64,000 nucleotides of DNA from a marine bacterium B5-7 (GTDB taxonomy: Bacteria > Pseudomonadota > Gammaproteobacteria > Arenicellales > CAJQKF01): assembly GCA_021604525.1 (NCBI GenBank), contig BQJD01000009.1:62001-126000 (forward strand), read 5' to 3'. The notes under the pieces are model-generated. The model saw only the letters and a program-made list of their open reading frames with translations, searched no databases and was not told the origin of the DNA. The position numbers and the translations under genes were made by a program. Numbering within the stretch: the stretch's first letter is position 1; the number at the start of each line of letters is the position of its first letter. Below, piece by piece: positions 51,928 to 61,712 of this stretch.

Positions 51928-52380
51928 ATGAAACATAAACGTGCCACATTGGGTACCAGCCGTGTTCGCGGTGGAATCGAGCTGATTGTCTGGATAGCAG
52001 TTGCAGCGATAGTGGTAATGGCGGTGTGGATTGAAGGAACTTTTAGTATCACCAGCTGGGTACTTGTTGCTGTCCTGCTAATTGCATTGTCACCTTATAT
52101 TTTCAAGGCAGTACGCGCCTTGAGTGGCAGAGGATGCCTCAGCGCGGATACAGGTCAAAGAGGATTTCTCCGAAATGGTCGGCTGGTAGTATCATTTGCC
52201 GATGTTGTCGCACTACATACACGTATGGTCAATGCGACTTGCGAGGAGTATGAACTACTCGCCGAGTGTGGTGACGATCGCCAGATCGTTCTTTATGAGG
52301 GTGAGCCCAACAACACAGACTTTAGAACCATCGAGAAGATGGCGTACATTGCGGGAGTACCGCTTCACTCTCGAATATAA
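51928..52380 (+). CDS. Two-pass membrane protein of unknown function
   Basis: I do not recognise this 150-aa protein. It has two adjacent hydrophobic helices (LIVWIAVAAIVVMAVWI and WVLVAVLLIALSPYIF) and a soluble C-terminal domain of about 80 residues with four strands (GRLVVSFADVVALHT, YELLAECGDDRQIVLYEG). No partner is evident. Confidence 0.6.
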   Translation: MKHKRATLGTSRVRGGIELIVWIAVAAIVVMAVWIEGTFSITSWVLVAVLLIALSPYIFKAVRALSGRGCLSADTGQRGFLRNGRLVVSFADVVALHTRMVNATCEEYELLAECGDDRQIVLYEGEPNNTDFRTIEKMAYIAGVPLHSRI

Positions 52381-52410
52381 CTTGGATACTAACAACACAT
52401 AGAGTTAAAG

Positions 52411-53253
52411 ATGCTCAAAACAAGAACCATGACTCGCGAAGATATCTCATTCGCCGTCGACCGGGCGGGTGCCGAAGGCTGGAATCCGGGGTTGCATGAT
52501 GGCCAGGTATTTTATTCAACAGATGAAAACGGGTTTCTGATCGGCGAAATTGATGGGCGCCCTGTCGGCTGCATATCAGCGGTCTCCTACGAAGGCAGCT
52601 TCGGATTCGTGGGATTTTATATCGTGATCCCTGAAATGCGTGGCCGCGGTATTGGACTTCAGATATGGAATGCTGCCATGTCTCGGCTCGATGGGCACAA
52701 CATCGGACTCGATGGTGTAGTGGATCAGCAGGATAATTACGGTAAATCCGGTTTCAAGCTTTGTTACCGCAACATCCGTTTTGAGTATACGTCGGCTGGA
52801 TCAGAGCAGATGATGCCGAAGCAGTTAATTGCTATAGACACGTCGATGCGAAATGCGATTTATGACTATGATCGCCAATGCTTTCCGCTGGCACGAAAGC
52901 GATTTCTTGATGGATGGCTGGCAATGCCCGATTCCACCGCACTGGCGTTTGTTGAAGGCGGCGAATTGCATGGTTATGGCGTGATACGTAAATGTCGCAA
53001 CGGATTCAAGATTGGACCGCTATTCGCAAACGATGCGAATATTGCCCAGGCACTGTTTGATGGTTTATGTCTCGGTGTAAACAAGGGTGAGTCGGTGTAT
53101 CTCGATGTCCCTGAGATTAATCGTGCAGCACTTGAATTGGCTGAACGCTATGACATGAAGATGGTTTTCGAAACCGCACGTATGTATACAGGCGTACCAC
53201 CCACTGTCGATATCGACAAAGTCTTCGGGGTCACGACTTTCGAGTTGGGTTAA
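52411..53253 (+). CDS. GNAT family N-acetyltransferase (YitH-like)
   Basis: This 280-aa protein has an N-terminal GNAT domain with VIPEMRGRGIGLQIWNAAM near residue 75 and a C-terminal extension of the YitH type (VRKCRNGFKIGPLFANDANIA-like segment: IRKCRNGFKIGPLFA). The substrate is unknown. It stands alone. Confidence 0.8.
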   Translation: MLKTRTMTREDISFAVDRAGAEGWNPGLHDGQVFYSTDENGFLIGEIDGRPVGCISAVSYEGSFGFVGFYIVIPEMRGRGIGLQIWNAAMSRLDGHNIGLDGVVDQQDNYGKSGFKLCYRNIRFEYTSAGSEQMMPKQLIAIDTSMRNAIYDYDRQCFPLARKRFLDGWLAMPDSTALAFVEGGELHGYGVIRKCRNGFKIGPLFANDANIAQALFDGLCLGVNKGESVYLDVPEINRAALELAERYDMKMVFETARMYTGVPPTVDIDKVFGVTTFELG

Positions 53254-53274
53254 GTCACCGGTGTTGAGTAAATT

Positions 53275-53296
53275 GCGTGTAGGCGTGTAGGCGTGT
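53275..53296 (+). repeat. Short tandem repeat
   Basis: The 8-mer GCGTGTAG is repeated about 2.75 times in the gap behind the YitH-like gene. This is a candidate variable-number site but very short. Confidence 0.6.
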
Positions 53297-53454
53297 TGTA
53301 CATGTGGCCAACAAAGCCAATCAATGAATACTCTCCCGAACGTTTTATCGGGCAGGTATTTATTTTCAGATTCAAAAAACTTGTCCAAGTAAGCACTGGT
53401 AAGTCATTCCTGCCTGCCTGATAATCCGCCGACCTTAAAAAAACGAGTATACGC

Positions 53455-54414
53455 ATGGCCGGTTCATCGAAGAAAGTCATCTATGCCGCATTGGTCGGAA
53501 ATTCATTAATCGCGATCACCAAGTTCGCGGCGGCGGCCTATACAGGCAGTTCAGCGATGTTATCCGAGGGTATCCATTCGGTAGTCGATACCGGCAACCA
53601 GGTGCTTTTACTCCACGGGTTGAATCGCGCCAGTCAGCCACCGAGCAGGAATTTTCCGTTTGGTCATGGCAAGGAAGTCTATTTCTGGAGCTTCGTGGTG
53701 GCCATTCTCATATTTGCAGTGGGAGCCGGTGTATCTACCTATGAAGGCTTCAAGCACATATTCCACCCGGAGACGATGCAGAATCCGTTCGTGAACTATA
53801 TTGTGCTGGGGTTGGCGATGCTTTTCGAAGGCGGTGCCTGGTTCGTAGCATTGCGGGAGTTCAATAAAACCAAGGGTGATCTTGGTTACCTGAAGGCGAT
53901 TCGTCGCGGTAAGGATCCGACCATGTTTGTTGTTTTGTTCGAAGATTCAGCCGCGATGCTGGGATTGATAGTTGCTTTTATCGGCATCCTGTTGAGTCAG
54001 ATCACAGGAAATCCGATTTTCGATGGTATCGCGTCGGTTGTTATCGGCCTGATTCTGGGCGGCACAGCAGTGTGGTTGGCTATTGAGACCAAAGGACTTC
54101 TCATCGGTGAGGCGGCGGATCAGGATGTGGTCAGGGGTATACGAGAAATCGCAGCCGACTCTCCCAGCGTAGAAAAGGTCAACGAAGTGCTTACCATGCA
54201 CATGGGACCTGACTTTATACTCGTTAACATCAGTGTGGAATTTCGCGACGGGCTGGAAACCGGTGAGGTGGAGCGAGCCATTGCGCAGCTCGATCGAAAG
54301 ATAAAAGTGGAGTATGACATCGTTAAACGCATTTTCATTGAGGCAGAATCGGCTGCGTCGTTGCGTGGATCTTCCAATACAAGTACCGTGCAATCGTCTC
54401 CGCAAACGCAGTGA
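53455..54414 (+). CDS. Cation diffusion facilitator (CDF) transporter
   Basis: This 319-aa protein has six membrane segments and CDF metal sites: AMLSEGIHSVVDTGNQ (TM2) and VLFEDSAAMLGLI (TM5), where the usual HXXXD is EDSAAMLG. A cytoplasmic C-terminal domain (MHMGPDFILVNISVEF) follows. Members export Zn, Mn or Fe against protons; the metal cannot be read from the sequence. Confidence 0.85.
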   Translation: MAGSSKKVIYAALVGNSLIAITKFAAAAYTGSSAMLSEGIHSVVDTGNQVLLLHGLNRASQPPSRNFPFGHGKEVYFWSFVVAILIFAVGAGVSTYEGFKHIFHPETMQNPFVNYIVLGLAMLFEGGAWFVALREFNKTKGDLGYLKAIRRGKDPTMFVVLFEDSAAMLGLIVAFIGILLSQITGNPIFDGIASVVIGLILGGTAVWLAIETKGLLIGEAADQDVVRGIREIAADSPSVEKVNEVLTMHMGPDFILVNISVEFRDGLETGEVERAIAQLDRKIKVEYDIVKRIFIEAESAASLRGSSNTSTVQSSPQTQ

Positions 54415-54435
54415 CATAACCTGAGAGAAGAGAAT

Positions 54436-55334
54436 ATGTCCACGCGTGACTGGTTGTTGGTGACCTTGATTGGAACGATTTGGGGCAGTTCATTTTATTT
54501 AATGGTATCTTGATCCGCAAAATCGGCCCGCTTTGGGTCTCTGCCGGTCGAGTAGGTATCGGCGCAGTGGGTTGTTGGGCATTTTTCTTCGCCTTCGGGA
54601 AAAAACTGCCCATGAACAAGCGCCTGTATAAACATTTTCTGGTGCTTGGCATTCTTGGCTACACGATTCCATTTGCCCTTTTCCCCTTAAGCCAGGAATA
54701 TCTCGCCGCTGGCGTGGCAGCTATCGTCAACGCCATGACGCCGATTATGACGGTGTTGGTCTCGCATTACTGGCCGGGCGGTGAGAAAGCAAACTGGAGT
54801 AAATTCCTTGGTGTCATTGCAGGGTTTTTGGGGGTGGTCGTTTTGGCCGCGCCGGCACTTTCCGCTGACGGCACATCGCAAATCTGGGCCATTGGTGCCT
54901 GTCTGACTGCCACGCTTTGTTATGCAGTCTCGCTGAACTACACACGCTCACTGGGTGAGATTGACCCATCGGCTTTCGCAGCCTGTGCTTTGACCGGTGC
55001 AACGCTGGGTGCCGTACCGCTGGCCTTTTATGCCCACGGTGTACCCGTGCTTGTGACTGCTGAAGGCTGGTTCTCGATTATTGCTATTGGGCTGGTAGCC
55101 ACTGCGTTTGCATTTCAGATCATGTATCGCATCCTGCCGCGGATCGGCGCCACCAATTTTTCAGTGGTTACTTTTATCGCGCCCGTTTCGGCGATCATTT
55201 TAGGAATTGCATTTCTTGAAGAAACCATTCTGCCTTCGCACATACTCGGTATGCTTGGTATCTTTATCGGTTTGTTGCTGATTGACGGACGGATTGTGCA
55301 GCGGTTTATGCCAACATTTATTCAGGGATCTTAA
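54436..55334 (+). pseudogene. EamA/DMT family transporter, apparent one-base frameshift
   Basis: The natural start is ATG at 54436, giving MSTRDWLLVTLIGTIWGSSF and then a stop at 54511-54513. The remaining nine or so membrane segments continue in another frame from about 54495 (LFNGILIRKIGPLWV) to 55334. Adding one T to the T-run at 54493-54496 would join both parts as GSSFLFNGILIRK, exactly the family pattern. So this is either a recent pseudogene, a sequencing error, or a phase-variable run; the rest is intact. Confidence 0.75.
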
Positions 55335-55399
55335 ATGGCTTTTGGGGGATAACTGAAACAACTCAGATATCTGTCTCAAAATAAATTCACATCAATGGC

Positions 55400-56365
55400 T
55401 CAACTATTATCTATGTGATCGCGGATAACCTTATCGAACGATTCATTGATAGGAAATCCGAGTGCCTGTGCACGGTTGATGTCCCATGCTCCCGGCCAGC
55501 CGCCGACAATGTTCTGGATCATGATATCCGGCTCGAATCGTACCAATTGATAAGCCTTATCACCCGCAATCTGGCGTAACGAAGCCAGCATGTCGGCGAC
55601 GGTAATCGACATACCGCTTAAATTTATCGCTCGATTATCGCCAAGTGCTACAGAGTTGACTTCACTGCCGTGTATCAGAGAGTCAATTGCACATCGAGGC
55701 GACATCAACCACAGACGGGTTGTCGCTGGTACCGGACAGACGGCTTCCTCACCGTTGAGTGGCTCCCGAATGATGCTGCTTGCGAATGAAGATGCGGCAA
55801 GATTCGGACGACCTGGTCGTATGCTTACCGTTGGCAGCCTCAACACACGGCCGTCGACGAACTGCCGACGGGCATATTCGCCAAGCAGCATCTCCGCCAT
55901 GGCCTTGGCGACACCATACGATGAAAGTGGATTGAGAGGAGTTGTGTCAACAACAAGTTCAGGTAATTCACCGCCGTATACAGCAATGGAGCTGGTAAAA
56001 ATAATTCGTGGGCAATGACCCAGCCGACGGCAAACCTCAAGCAGATGTCTTGAGGCGTCGAGATTAATTGACATGCCGAGATCAAATTCCGTTTCAGCCT
56101 GTCCGCTGACCACTGCAGCCAGATGGAAAATAACCTTGGTGTCTTTGTCGATTACATCATCAATGACTCCAGGTTGTGAGATGTCGCCTTTAACTTGCCT
56201 GATGCGTGGATCGTTGATTCGTGGGCCATCGACATGATCGAGAAGCACCAGCTCGTTAATAGTTTCGCCATGTTCATCATCGAAACGCAGGGTGTTTTTT
56301 TCAAGAAGCTTCAAGGCCAGTCGATGGCCGAGGAATCCGGCGCCACCGGTAATAAGTATTTTCAT
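55400..56365 (-). CDS. NAD-dependent epimerase/dehydrogenase, D-erythronate dehydrogenase (DenD)-like
   Basis: This 321-aa extended SDR has the cofactor motif ITGGAGFLGHRLALKLL, IFHLAAVVSG, the catalytic YGVAK (SSYGVAKAMAEMLL) and the DenD-type central segment VDGRVLRLPTVSIRPGRPN. DenD oxidises D-erythronate to 2-oxo-D-erythronate. No DenR or kinase partners are nearby, so the substrate is not certain. It follows the enolase-superfamily gene on the same strand by about 66 bases. Confidence 0.78.
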   Translation of the reverse strand: MKILITGGAGFLGHRLALKLLEKNTLRFDDEHGETINELVLLDHVDGPRINDPRIRQVKGDISQPGVIDDVIDKDTKVIFHLAAVVSGQAETEFDLGMSINLDASRHLLEVCRRLGHCPRIIFTSSIAVYGGELPELVVDTTPLNPLSSYGVAKAMAEMLLGEYARRQFVDGRVLRLPTVSIRPGRPNLAASSFASSIIREPLNGEEAVCPVPATTRLWLMSPRCAIDSLIHGSEVNSVALGDNRAINLSGMSITVADMLASLRQIAGDKAYQLVRFEPDIMIQNIVGGWPGAWDINRAQALGFPINESFDKVIRDHIDNS

Positions 56366-56431
56366 CGTTTTATGTGAGCCAACAGATTATTGTTATTTTG
56401 CCTGGTGCTGTTTTAAAGCTTGACGAAAATA

Positions 56432-57514
56432 TCATACAGTATACTTTTTGATAGCCTTGCTATTGAAGACAATGCCGTTGCCGGGTATTTCGGAGGGTGT
56501 TGCCATGCCATTCCCGGGTGGAACTGAAGAATCGAGGATGGGCTCGGCCCAGTCAACATATTCAAGCCAGTGTGCCGTCGGTGTTGCTGATAGCAAGTGC
56601 GCACTGATTTCCGGGTAAAGATGACTGGACAAACGTATTCCATAATTTTCCCCCAATGTTGCCGCCTGCAACCAGCCGCTGACACCGCCAATCTTGGCCA
56701 CATCGGCCATGAAGTAATCACAAGCACCTGCGTCCAGCGCACGCTTCATATCACCCGGACCCCAACAATTCTCACCAATCTGCACAGCCGTTTTACAATG
56801 TTGTCGAATCTGGTGATGACCTGAATAATCTTCTGCCAAGGTGGGCTCTTCCAGCCAATAGATGCCGGTGTCGTCGAGTAGTCGCATGCGTTGTTTGGCA
56901 TCCGTCACCGACAGACACTGGTTGTAGTCAATCATCAACAAAATATCGTTACCGACCGATTCGTGTACCGCTTTAACTACTGCAAGGTCTTCACTCGCAG
57001 ATGGGTAACCAAGACGTAATTTGATCGCGCCAAAACCACTGTGTAAAAGCTCTCTCGCCTCGTTGGATGCAGCGGCCGGACCAATAATACCCAGTCCATT
57101 ACTGTTATAGGCGGGAAGACTTTTTGACTCTGCGCCGAGTAACCGGCAAAGCGGCAATCCGGCATTCTTCGCCGCGATATCCCAAAGTGCCATATCGATA
57201 CCCGCACAGGCCATGGCAACGAGTCCTTGGTTGCCTAGAAGACGGAAGCGCTTGCGCAGAGCATAAAAAACCTCATTTGGCAGGGCGGCTTGGCTTTTCA
57301 ATGATTCAGCAATGTGCTGGACAAGTTCGCTCATGGCCGATAGAGCAGCCGGCGAGTAGCAAAAAATGTAGCTTGAGCCTTCGATTCCGCCGGCTTCCAT
57401 GTTGATCAATACGAGTGGTGCACTGGTTACAGATCCTCCACCGGTCACGAGAGGGCGCGCCATTGGCACATTAACTGATTTCACGTTGATGGATTCGATT
57501 TTGAGTTCGGTCAT
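56432..57514 (-). CDS. Mandelate racemase/muconate lactonizing enzyme family protein
   Basis: This 360-aa enolase-superfamily protein has a catalytic KXR (AIKLRLGY) near residue 160, metal ligands in LLMIDYNQ, WLEEPTL and VQIGENCW, and the base pair Asp (DVAKIGG) and His (RLSSHLYPE) of the mandelate racemase subgroup. It abstracts a proton alpha to a carboxylate. Together with the DenD-like neighbour, sugar-acid dehydration or epimerisation is likely; an aromatic hydroxy acid such as mandelate would suit the locus but is unproven. I chose the ATG at 57514. Confidence 0.8.
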   Translation of the reverse strand: MTELKIESINVKSVNVPMARPLVTGGGSVTSAPLVLINMEAGGIEGSSYIFCYSPAALSAMSELVQHIAESLKSQAALPNEVFYALRKRFRLLGNQGLVAMACAGIDMALWDIAAKNAGLPLCRLLGAESKSLPAYNSNGLGIIGPAAASNEARELLHSGFGAIKLRLGYPSASEDLAVVKAVHESVGNDILLMIDYNQCLSVTDAKQRMRLLDDTGIYWLEEPTLAEDYSGHHQIRQHCKTAVQIGENCWGPGDMKRALDAGACDYFMADVAKIGGVSGWLQAATLGENYGIRLSSHLYPEISAHLLSATPTAHWLEYVDWAEPILDSSVPPGNGMATPSEIPGNGIVFNSKAIKKYTV

Positions 57515-57683
57515 GTATGTACACCCGGGTATGTGTTGACGATTTTGGTTGATCACATACCGAATCATAAGTCCATAAGTGATAACTGGCGATATCGAGG
57601 TTATCCAAATTACCTCATTTTCTTTAACCTTAAGCGAAGCTTCAGACTAAACGAGTACAAGTCACTTCACCAATCGGAGCGAA

Positions 57684-58358
57684 TTGTGCCTTGTGAAAAA
57701 TATTCAATTGGATAGCAACAGATCGTATGTGACAGGAGATCATCGTTTATCGACAAATGAACGAGATAAAAAAGCACTGGTAGCGACACTATACGAACCC
57801 CCCGCCGATGATGGTAGAGTCGATTATTCACAACGCAATCGGTGGAAAGCGACGATTACCATTAATGATGACTGTTTTCTAAAGGATTATTCTGGACTTG
57901 GCAGACTGGCAAGATTTATTGGGGCGATACAGGTACGCACGGAGCGTAAGGCGCTGACTGTGCTACAAGACATACGAGGCATTCCTCACTTGGTCAGTCA
58001 ACAAGAGCCATATTCGATTCGATTATCGAAAATGCATGGTACGCCGCTAAAAAAGCTAACGGAAATTACAAGAGAGTTTTTCTGGAATCTTAAGAAGACG
58101 GTGCATCATATGCACGAACGTGGCGTAGCCCATGGGGATTTACATCGTCGTAATATTCTGGCGGATGGTGATGACGTGGCAATCGTCGACTTTGCTACAG
58201 CGCGAATAGATCAACGTCCACGCAAAGGAATATTATTTCGGTGGTGGTGCCAACTGGATGAGCATTGGTTGTATAAAATCGAGCAATACTACTTTGGGAC
58301 CGGGGTGGAACCCAAAATGTTCTGGCTGTATCGCCTTGTCAAAATTCGAAAACATTAA
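57684..58358 (+). CDS. Small kinase-fold protein (LPS-kinase/RIO-like)
   Basis: This protein of about 224 aa has a catalytic loop ERGVAHGDLHRRNIL and a metal loop VAIVDFATAR, with a lysine strand TINDDCFLKDYSGL. It is short and resembles lipopolysaccharide-core or lipid kinases. The start is uncertain: TTG at 57684 or GTG at 57693, both near GGAG at 57676. It is followed 29 bases later by a membrane methyltransferase gene, so an envelope lipid role is plausible. Confidence 0.65.
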   Translation: MCLVKNIQLDSNRSYVTGDHRLSTNERDKKALVATLYEPPADDGRVDYSQRNRWKATITINDDCFLKDYSGLGRLARFIGAIQVRTERKALTVLQDIRGIPHLVSQQEPYSIRLSKMHGTPLKKLTEITREFFWNLKKTVHHMHERGVAHGDLHRRNILADGDDVAIVDFATARIDQRPRKGILFRWWCQLDEHWLYKIEQYYFGTGVEPKMFWLYRLVKIRKH

Positions 58359-58386
58359 ACACTTCACAAATTTCTAAATCCAGACT

Positions 58387-58947
58387 ATGAAAAATGCTGC
58401 TCTGAATAATTTTCTCCTGGCTCTATCCATGGTTTTAATTGTAGTTCTGGCTTCACCAACATCGCTGTCGCTGGCTGTTGGGGGTGTATTTCTTGGGGTC
58501 GGGGTCATATTTCGTATTTGGGCGGCTGGACATTTGGCCCGTAACAATGAAATAACCACATCTGGACCCTACGCATACGTGCGAGATCCGTTATATCTTG
58601 GCCGTTTGTTGATTATGTTGGGCCTGTTCATTTCAGCCTGGGGCTATGCGATATATGTTTTACCCGTCGCTGTTCTGGTCTTTTTTACCGGTTATATGCC
58701 ACGCAAACACAGTCAGGAAATGTCCCGCCTCGAACAACTCTTTGGTGATGAATATACCCGTTATGCCGAATATGCCCGCAGCCTCCTGCCCAAGTTGAAA
58801 CCTTATCCCGAGGCACGCGTTCGCTCATGGGGCTTTGATCTGTTCTGGAGCAATAACCGTGAACAATACTTTTTACTGCTTGTCGCCATAGTCTATGGTC
58901 TTGTGCTTACACAGCGGACGATGCCGATACTGGATCGCATCACGTAG
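58387..58947 (+). CDS. Isoprenylcysteine/phospholipid methyltransferase family membrane protein
   Basis: This 186-aa protein has four to five membrane helices and the ICMT/PEMT motif TSGPYAYVRDPLYLGRLLIMLG followed by the late EEFGDEYTRYAEY-type segment (LFGDEYTRYAEYARSLLP). Members methylate lipids or small thiols with SAM in the membrane. Confidence 0.8.
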   Translation: MKNAALNNFLLALSMVLIVVLASPTSLSLAVGGVFLGVGVIFRIWAAGHLARNNEITTSGPYAYVRDPLYLGRLLIMLGLFISAWGYAIYVLPVAVLVFFTGYMPRKHSQEMSRLEQLFGDEYTRYAEYARSLLPKLKPYPEARVRSWGFDLFWSNNREQYFLLLVAIVYGLVLTQRTMPILDRIT

Positions 58948-59145
58948 ACGGGTTAGAGATTGAATACCAGATACTGGATATCATCTCTACATCGGTCATG
59001 AAGAAAATAATTGACCAATGGGTTGATCGATCAGGCACAACGCTTACATGAAACTTTATGTCGTAAGTATTTACACATGTAACTTAAAGCTCACTAATTC
59101 TTAACAATTGTCATGTAGTGTTCCGAGGGAATTCCACCCCTGTAC

Positions 59146-60153
59146 ATGACAATACTTTTGCGATATTTACGATTAACAATACTTCTGTTGATGTCAGTGC
59201 TGACGACGTACGTTGCCGTCGTTGCTGTGAAGTATTTCATTAATGGTCTTAATGCACCGGAAAATCGATCGGCGCCCATAAGAGCCGATGTGGAGACAGA
59301 CGACAGGTTACGTCTGTTTCTGCTCGGAGATACCGGTACCGGTGAGAAGATGCAGCTAAAAGTCGCTTCTGCCATGGAAGCACGCTGTAGAACTCATGGT
59401 GTTGATGCAATTGTCATGTTGGGCGATAACTTCTATCCGAAAGGGGTCGTCTCTGTAGTTGATAGCCAATGGCAGGAAAAAATATTCGATATCTACAATG
59501 GACCCTGCCTTGGCGCAGTGCCGATCTACGCGGTGCTTGGCAACCACGATTATCTATCTTCACCCAGTGCGCAAATCAATGCGGGTAGTCGATATCCACG
59601 TTGGAACATGCCCGCACGTTATTACACCAGAACCTTCGGAAACGTCCTTAGTCTTGTAGCAATAGATACTGAATATGTTGATTTGTGTTCGAACACAGGT
59701 TCATGCATGACTCGTTTTCTTCGTTCCGAACTTATATCGAACAAGCATTTATGGCGTGTTGTTATTGGGCATAAGCCTTTGAAATCAGCTAACTTCAAAA
59801 AATCTTTCAGTGTTTCGAGTTGGCTGCTATCTAAATTCATTTGTGGGAGTGCAGATTTTTATATATCCGGCCACTCTCATCATCTTGAGCATCGAATAGG
59901 TGGTGGCTGTAAAACCGGGATATTCGTCTCTGGCGGCGGCGGTAACGGTTCATACGAGATAAATACGAAGGACAAAAATGTGAAATTCGTTAAATCGGAA
60001 AACGGATTCCTGGAACTTGAAGCGACATCGTTAACTATCGCATTTCGTTTTTTTCGTTTCGATGGAAAAAAGTTGTATGTCACGAAAAGCACCAAGCCCC
60101 CCGAATCAGCGATTGTCGATACCAGATCTGATTTACCCATATTGATACAATAG
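59146..60153 (+). CDS. Purple-acid-phosphatase-like metallophosphoesterase
   Basis: This 335-aa protein has an N-terminal membrane anchor or signal (LTILLLMSVLTTYVAVVAV) and the metallophosphatase motifs GDTGTGEK, VMLGDNFYPKG, VLGNHDYL, VIGHKPL and ISGHSHHLEH. The tyrosine of GDNFY is the iron-ligand of tartrate-resistant acid phosphatases. It probably acts outside the inner membrane on phosphate esters. Confidence 0.85.
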   Translation: MTILLRYLRLTILLLMSVLTTYVAVVAVKYFINGLNAPENRSAPIRADVETDDRLRLFLLGDTGTGEKMQLKVASAMEARCRTHGVDAIVMLGDNFYPKGVVSVVDSQWQEKIFDIYNGPCLGAVPIYAVLGNHDYLSSPSAQINAGSRYPRWNMPARYYTRTFGNVLSLVAIDTEYVDLCSNTGSCMTRFLRSELISNKHLWRVVIGHKPLKSANFKKSFSVSSWLLSKFICGSADFYISGHSHHLEHRIGGGCKTGIFVSGGGGNGSYEINTKDKNVKFVKSENGFLELEATSLTIAFRFFRFDGKKLYVTKSTKPPESAIVDTRSDLPILIQ

Positions 60154-60438
60154 CTTCTCGATTCAAAGCGAACATCGGGAACTTATGGATACTCATCAAT
60201 AGTATTCGCTTTTTGGACTGTCGAGTTGTTCCAAGAACCTGGCGGTCAAGACTCGATACGAAATCCGTGACGCAAATTGAACAGATAAAGAATAAATCGT
60301 TGCGCGATAATATCAGCATCCCAAGTGAAGAGTTTTGCGGCTGTACGTCGGTAACAAATCCATGTATTGCGAGTCCGCTATGAGTAAAGCCAAGACAGTC
60401 CGCGCTACCTATCTGTTCAATCTCTCGGCGTCATTGCG

Positions 60439-61404
60439 TTGCAAACTATCAGACAACCGACACTCCTCGACATCTGCAAGCTGGTTACGCTGGGTGCCGT
60501 ATGGGCGTCGGCATTTCTGTGTATCGAGATTGCGCTGGTAGATTTTTCACCATTAGCAATTGCCTGTTGGCGCATCACTATAGGAACCCTCGCATTAACA
60601 CCACTGGTAATTTTCAGCGCACGAGGGGTATCAGGGTCATGGCCAGATAACCCACGTATATGGGTTTTCATAACCTTATCCGGTCTCCTTTATAATGCAA
60701 TTCCGTTTACCCTGATTAGCTGGGGTCAGCAATATATCTCCAGCGGAGTCGCGGCCATTCTGATGTCTTGTGGACCATTTATTGCGCTAGGCCTGTCCCA
60801 CTTTCTGACCAACGACGACCGATTTACGATACCAAAACTGATTGGTGTATCACTGGGGTTCTCTGGCGTACTGGTTCTAATCGGAGCCCAGGCAATGGGT
60901 GGCAGTACTCAGGCAATTCTGGGGCAACTGGCAATGGTTGCTGCGGTTACATGTTATGTGTTGTCATCGTTACTGATTCGGCGAATCGTTGGCTTGTCAC
61001 CATTGATGATCTCTCTGGCCGTTCTCGCAACCTCAAGCGTCTATATGATTCCGATGTTGTTTGCATTCGGTGAACCTTTTCCAGTCATCGAACATCGTTC
61101 CTCGCTAATCGCGTTGATATTTCTTGGATTGGTGCCCACCGCCGCTGCCTATATATTGCGGGTACAAATTGCCCAGCAGGTTGGCGCCACCTTTCTCGCC
61201 CAGGTGAGTTATATCATCCCGGTGTTCGGGCTTTTCTGGAGTTGGCTCTTTCTTGATCAGATTCCTGGTTCAACGAGCTGGATTGCGCTTTTATTTATTC
61301 TATCGGGGCTTGGGATCAGCCGTCTATTTCCGCAGAAATATAGTCGCCGCAAGACGGCTCGGGTGAGCGCGAAATCCAATGGGACAATGGACTCCAACCC
61401 ATGA
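60439..61404 (+). CDS. EamA/DMT family transporter
   Basis: This 321-aa protein has ten membrane segments in two EamA repeats (LLDICKLVTLGAVWASAFLC; LGQLAMVAAVTCYVLSSLLI). The start is a TTG at 60439; no ATG occurs in frame after the preceding stop at 60385, and the EamA pattern begins eight residues later. It exports small metabolites or amino acids. No partner is clear. Confidence 0.75.
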   Translation: MQTIRQPTLLDICKLVTLGAVWASAFLCIEIALVDFSPLAIACWRITIGTLALTPLVIFSARGVSGSWPDNPRIWVFITLSGLLYNAIPFTLISWGQQYISSGVAAILMSCGPFIALGLSHFLTNDDRFTIPKLIGVSLGFSGVLVLIGAQAMGGSTQAILGQLAMVAAVTCYVLSSLLIRRIVGLSPLMISLAVLATSSVYMIPMLFAFGEPFPVIEHRSSLIALIFLGLVPTAAAYILRVQIAQQVGATFLAQVSYIIPVFGLFWSWLFLDQIPGSTSWIALLFILSGLGISRLFPQKYSRRKTARVSAKSNGTMDSNP

Positions 61405-61509
61405 TTTCTGATGTAAATTCGATGGGATTAGGCTGTGCAGATTTACAGCCTGCAAGGACTTGTCATTCAGAAAAACTCGTGTATCCTTGCCGCCTCGAAG
61501 AGCAGTTAC

Positions 61510-61586
61510 GCGCCCGTAGCTCAGTTGGATAGAGTACCTGGCTACGAACCAGGTGGTCGGAGGTTCGAATCCTTCCGGGCGCGCCA
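61510..61586 (+). tRNA. tRNA-Arg (anticodon ACG)
   Basis: The cloverleaf can be drawn in full: acceptor GCGCCCG with CGGGCGC, anticodon stem CCTGG/CCAGG with loop CTACGAA (anticodon ACG), T-arm with GGTTCGAATCC, and an encoded CCA end. A34 is expected to be edited to inosine. Confidence 0.96.
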
Positions 61587-61649
61587 GTAAAAACAATAAT
61601 TTATCGAATCTCAGCTTTTCACTCTCCACGCGTGAGTCACCAATAAGTC

Positions 61650-61712
61650 ACCATGCCGTAATGGTAGCGAAGACTAGAAAATTGTCACTATAGGCCTTAC
61701 CATTATGGTAAG
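61650..61712 (+). promoter_or_regulatory. Operator of the MqsR-MqsA module
   Basis: A perfect 17-base palindrome, CTTACCATTATGGTAAG, occupies 61696-61712 and overlaps the toxin start codon at 61705. A second ACCAT...ATGGT pair with a wider spacer lies at 61650-61665. MqsA-type antitoxins repress their own promoter through such palindromes. Confidence 0.7.
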
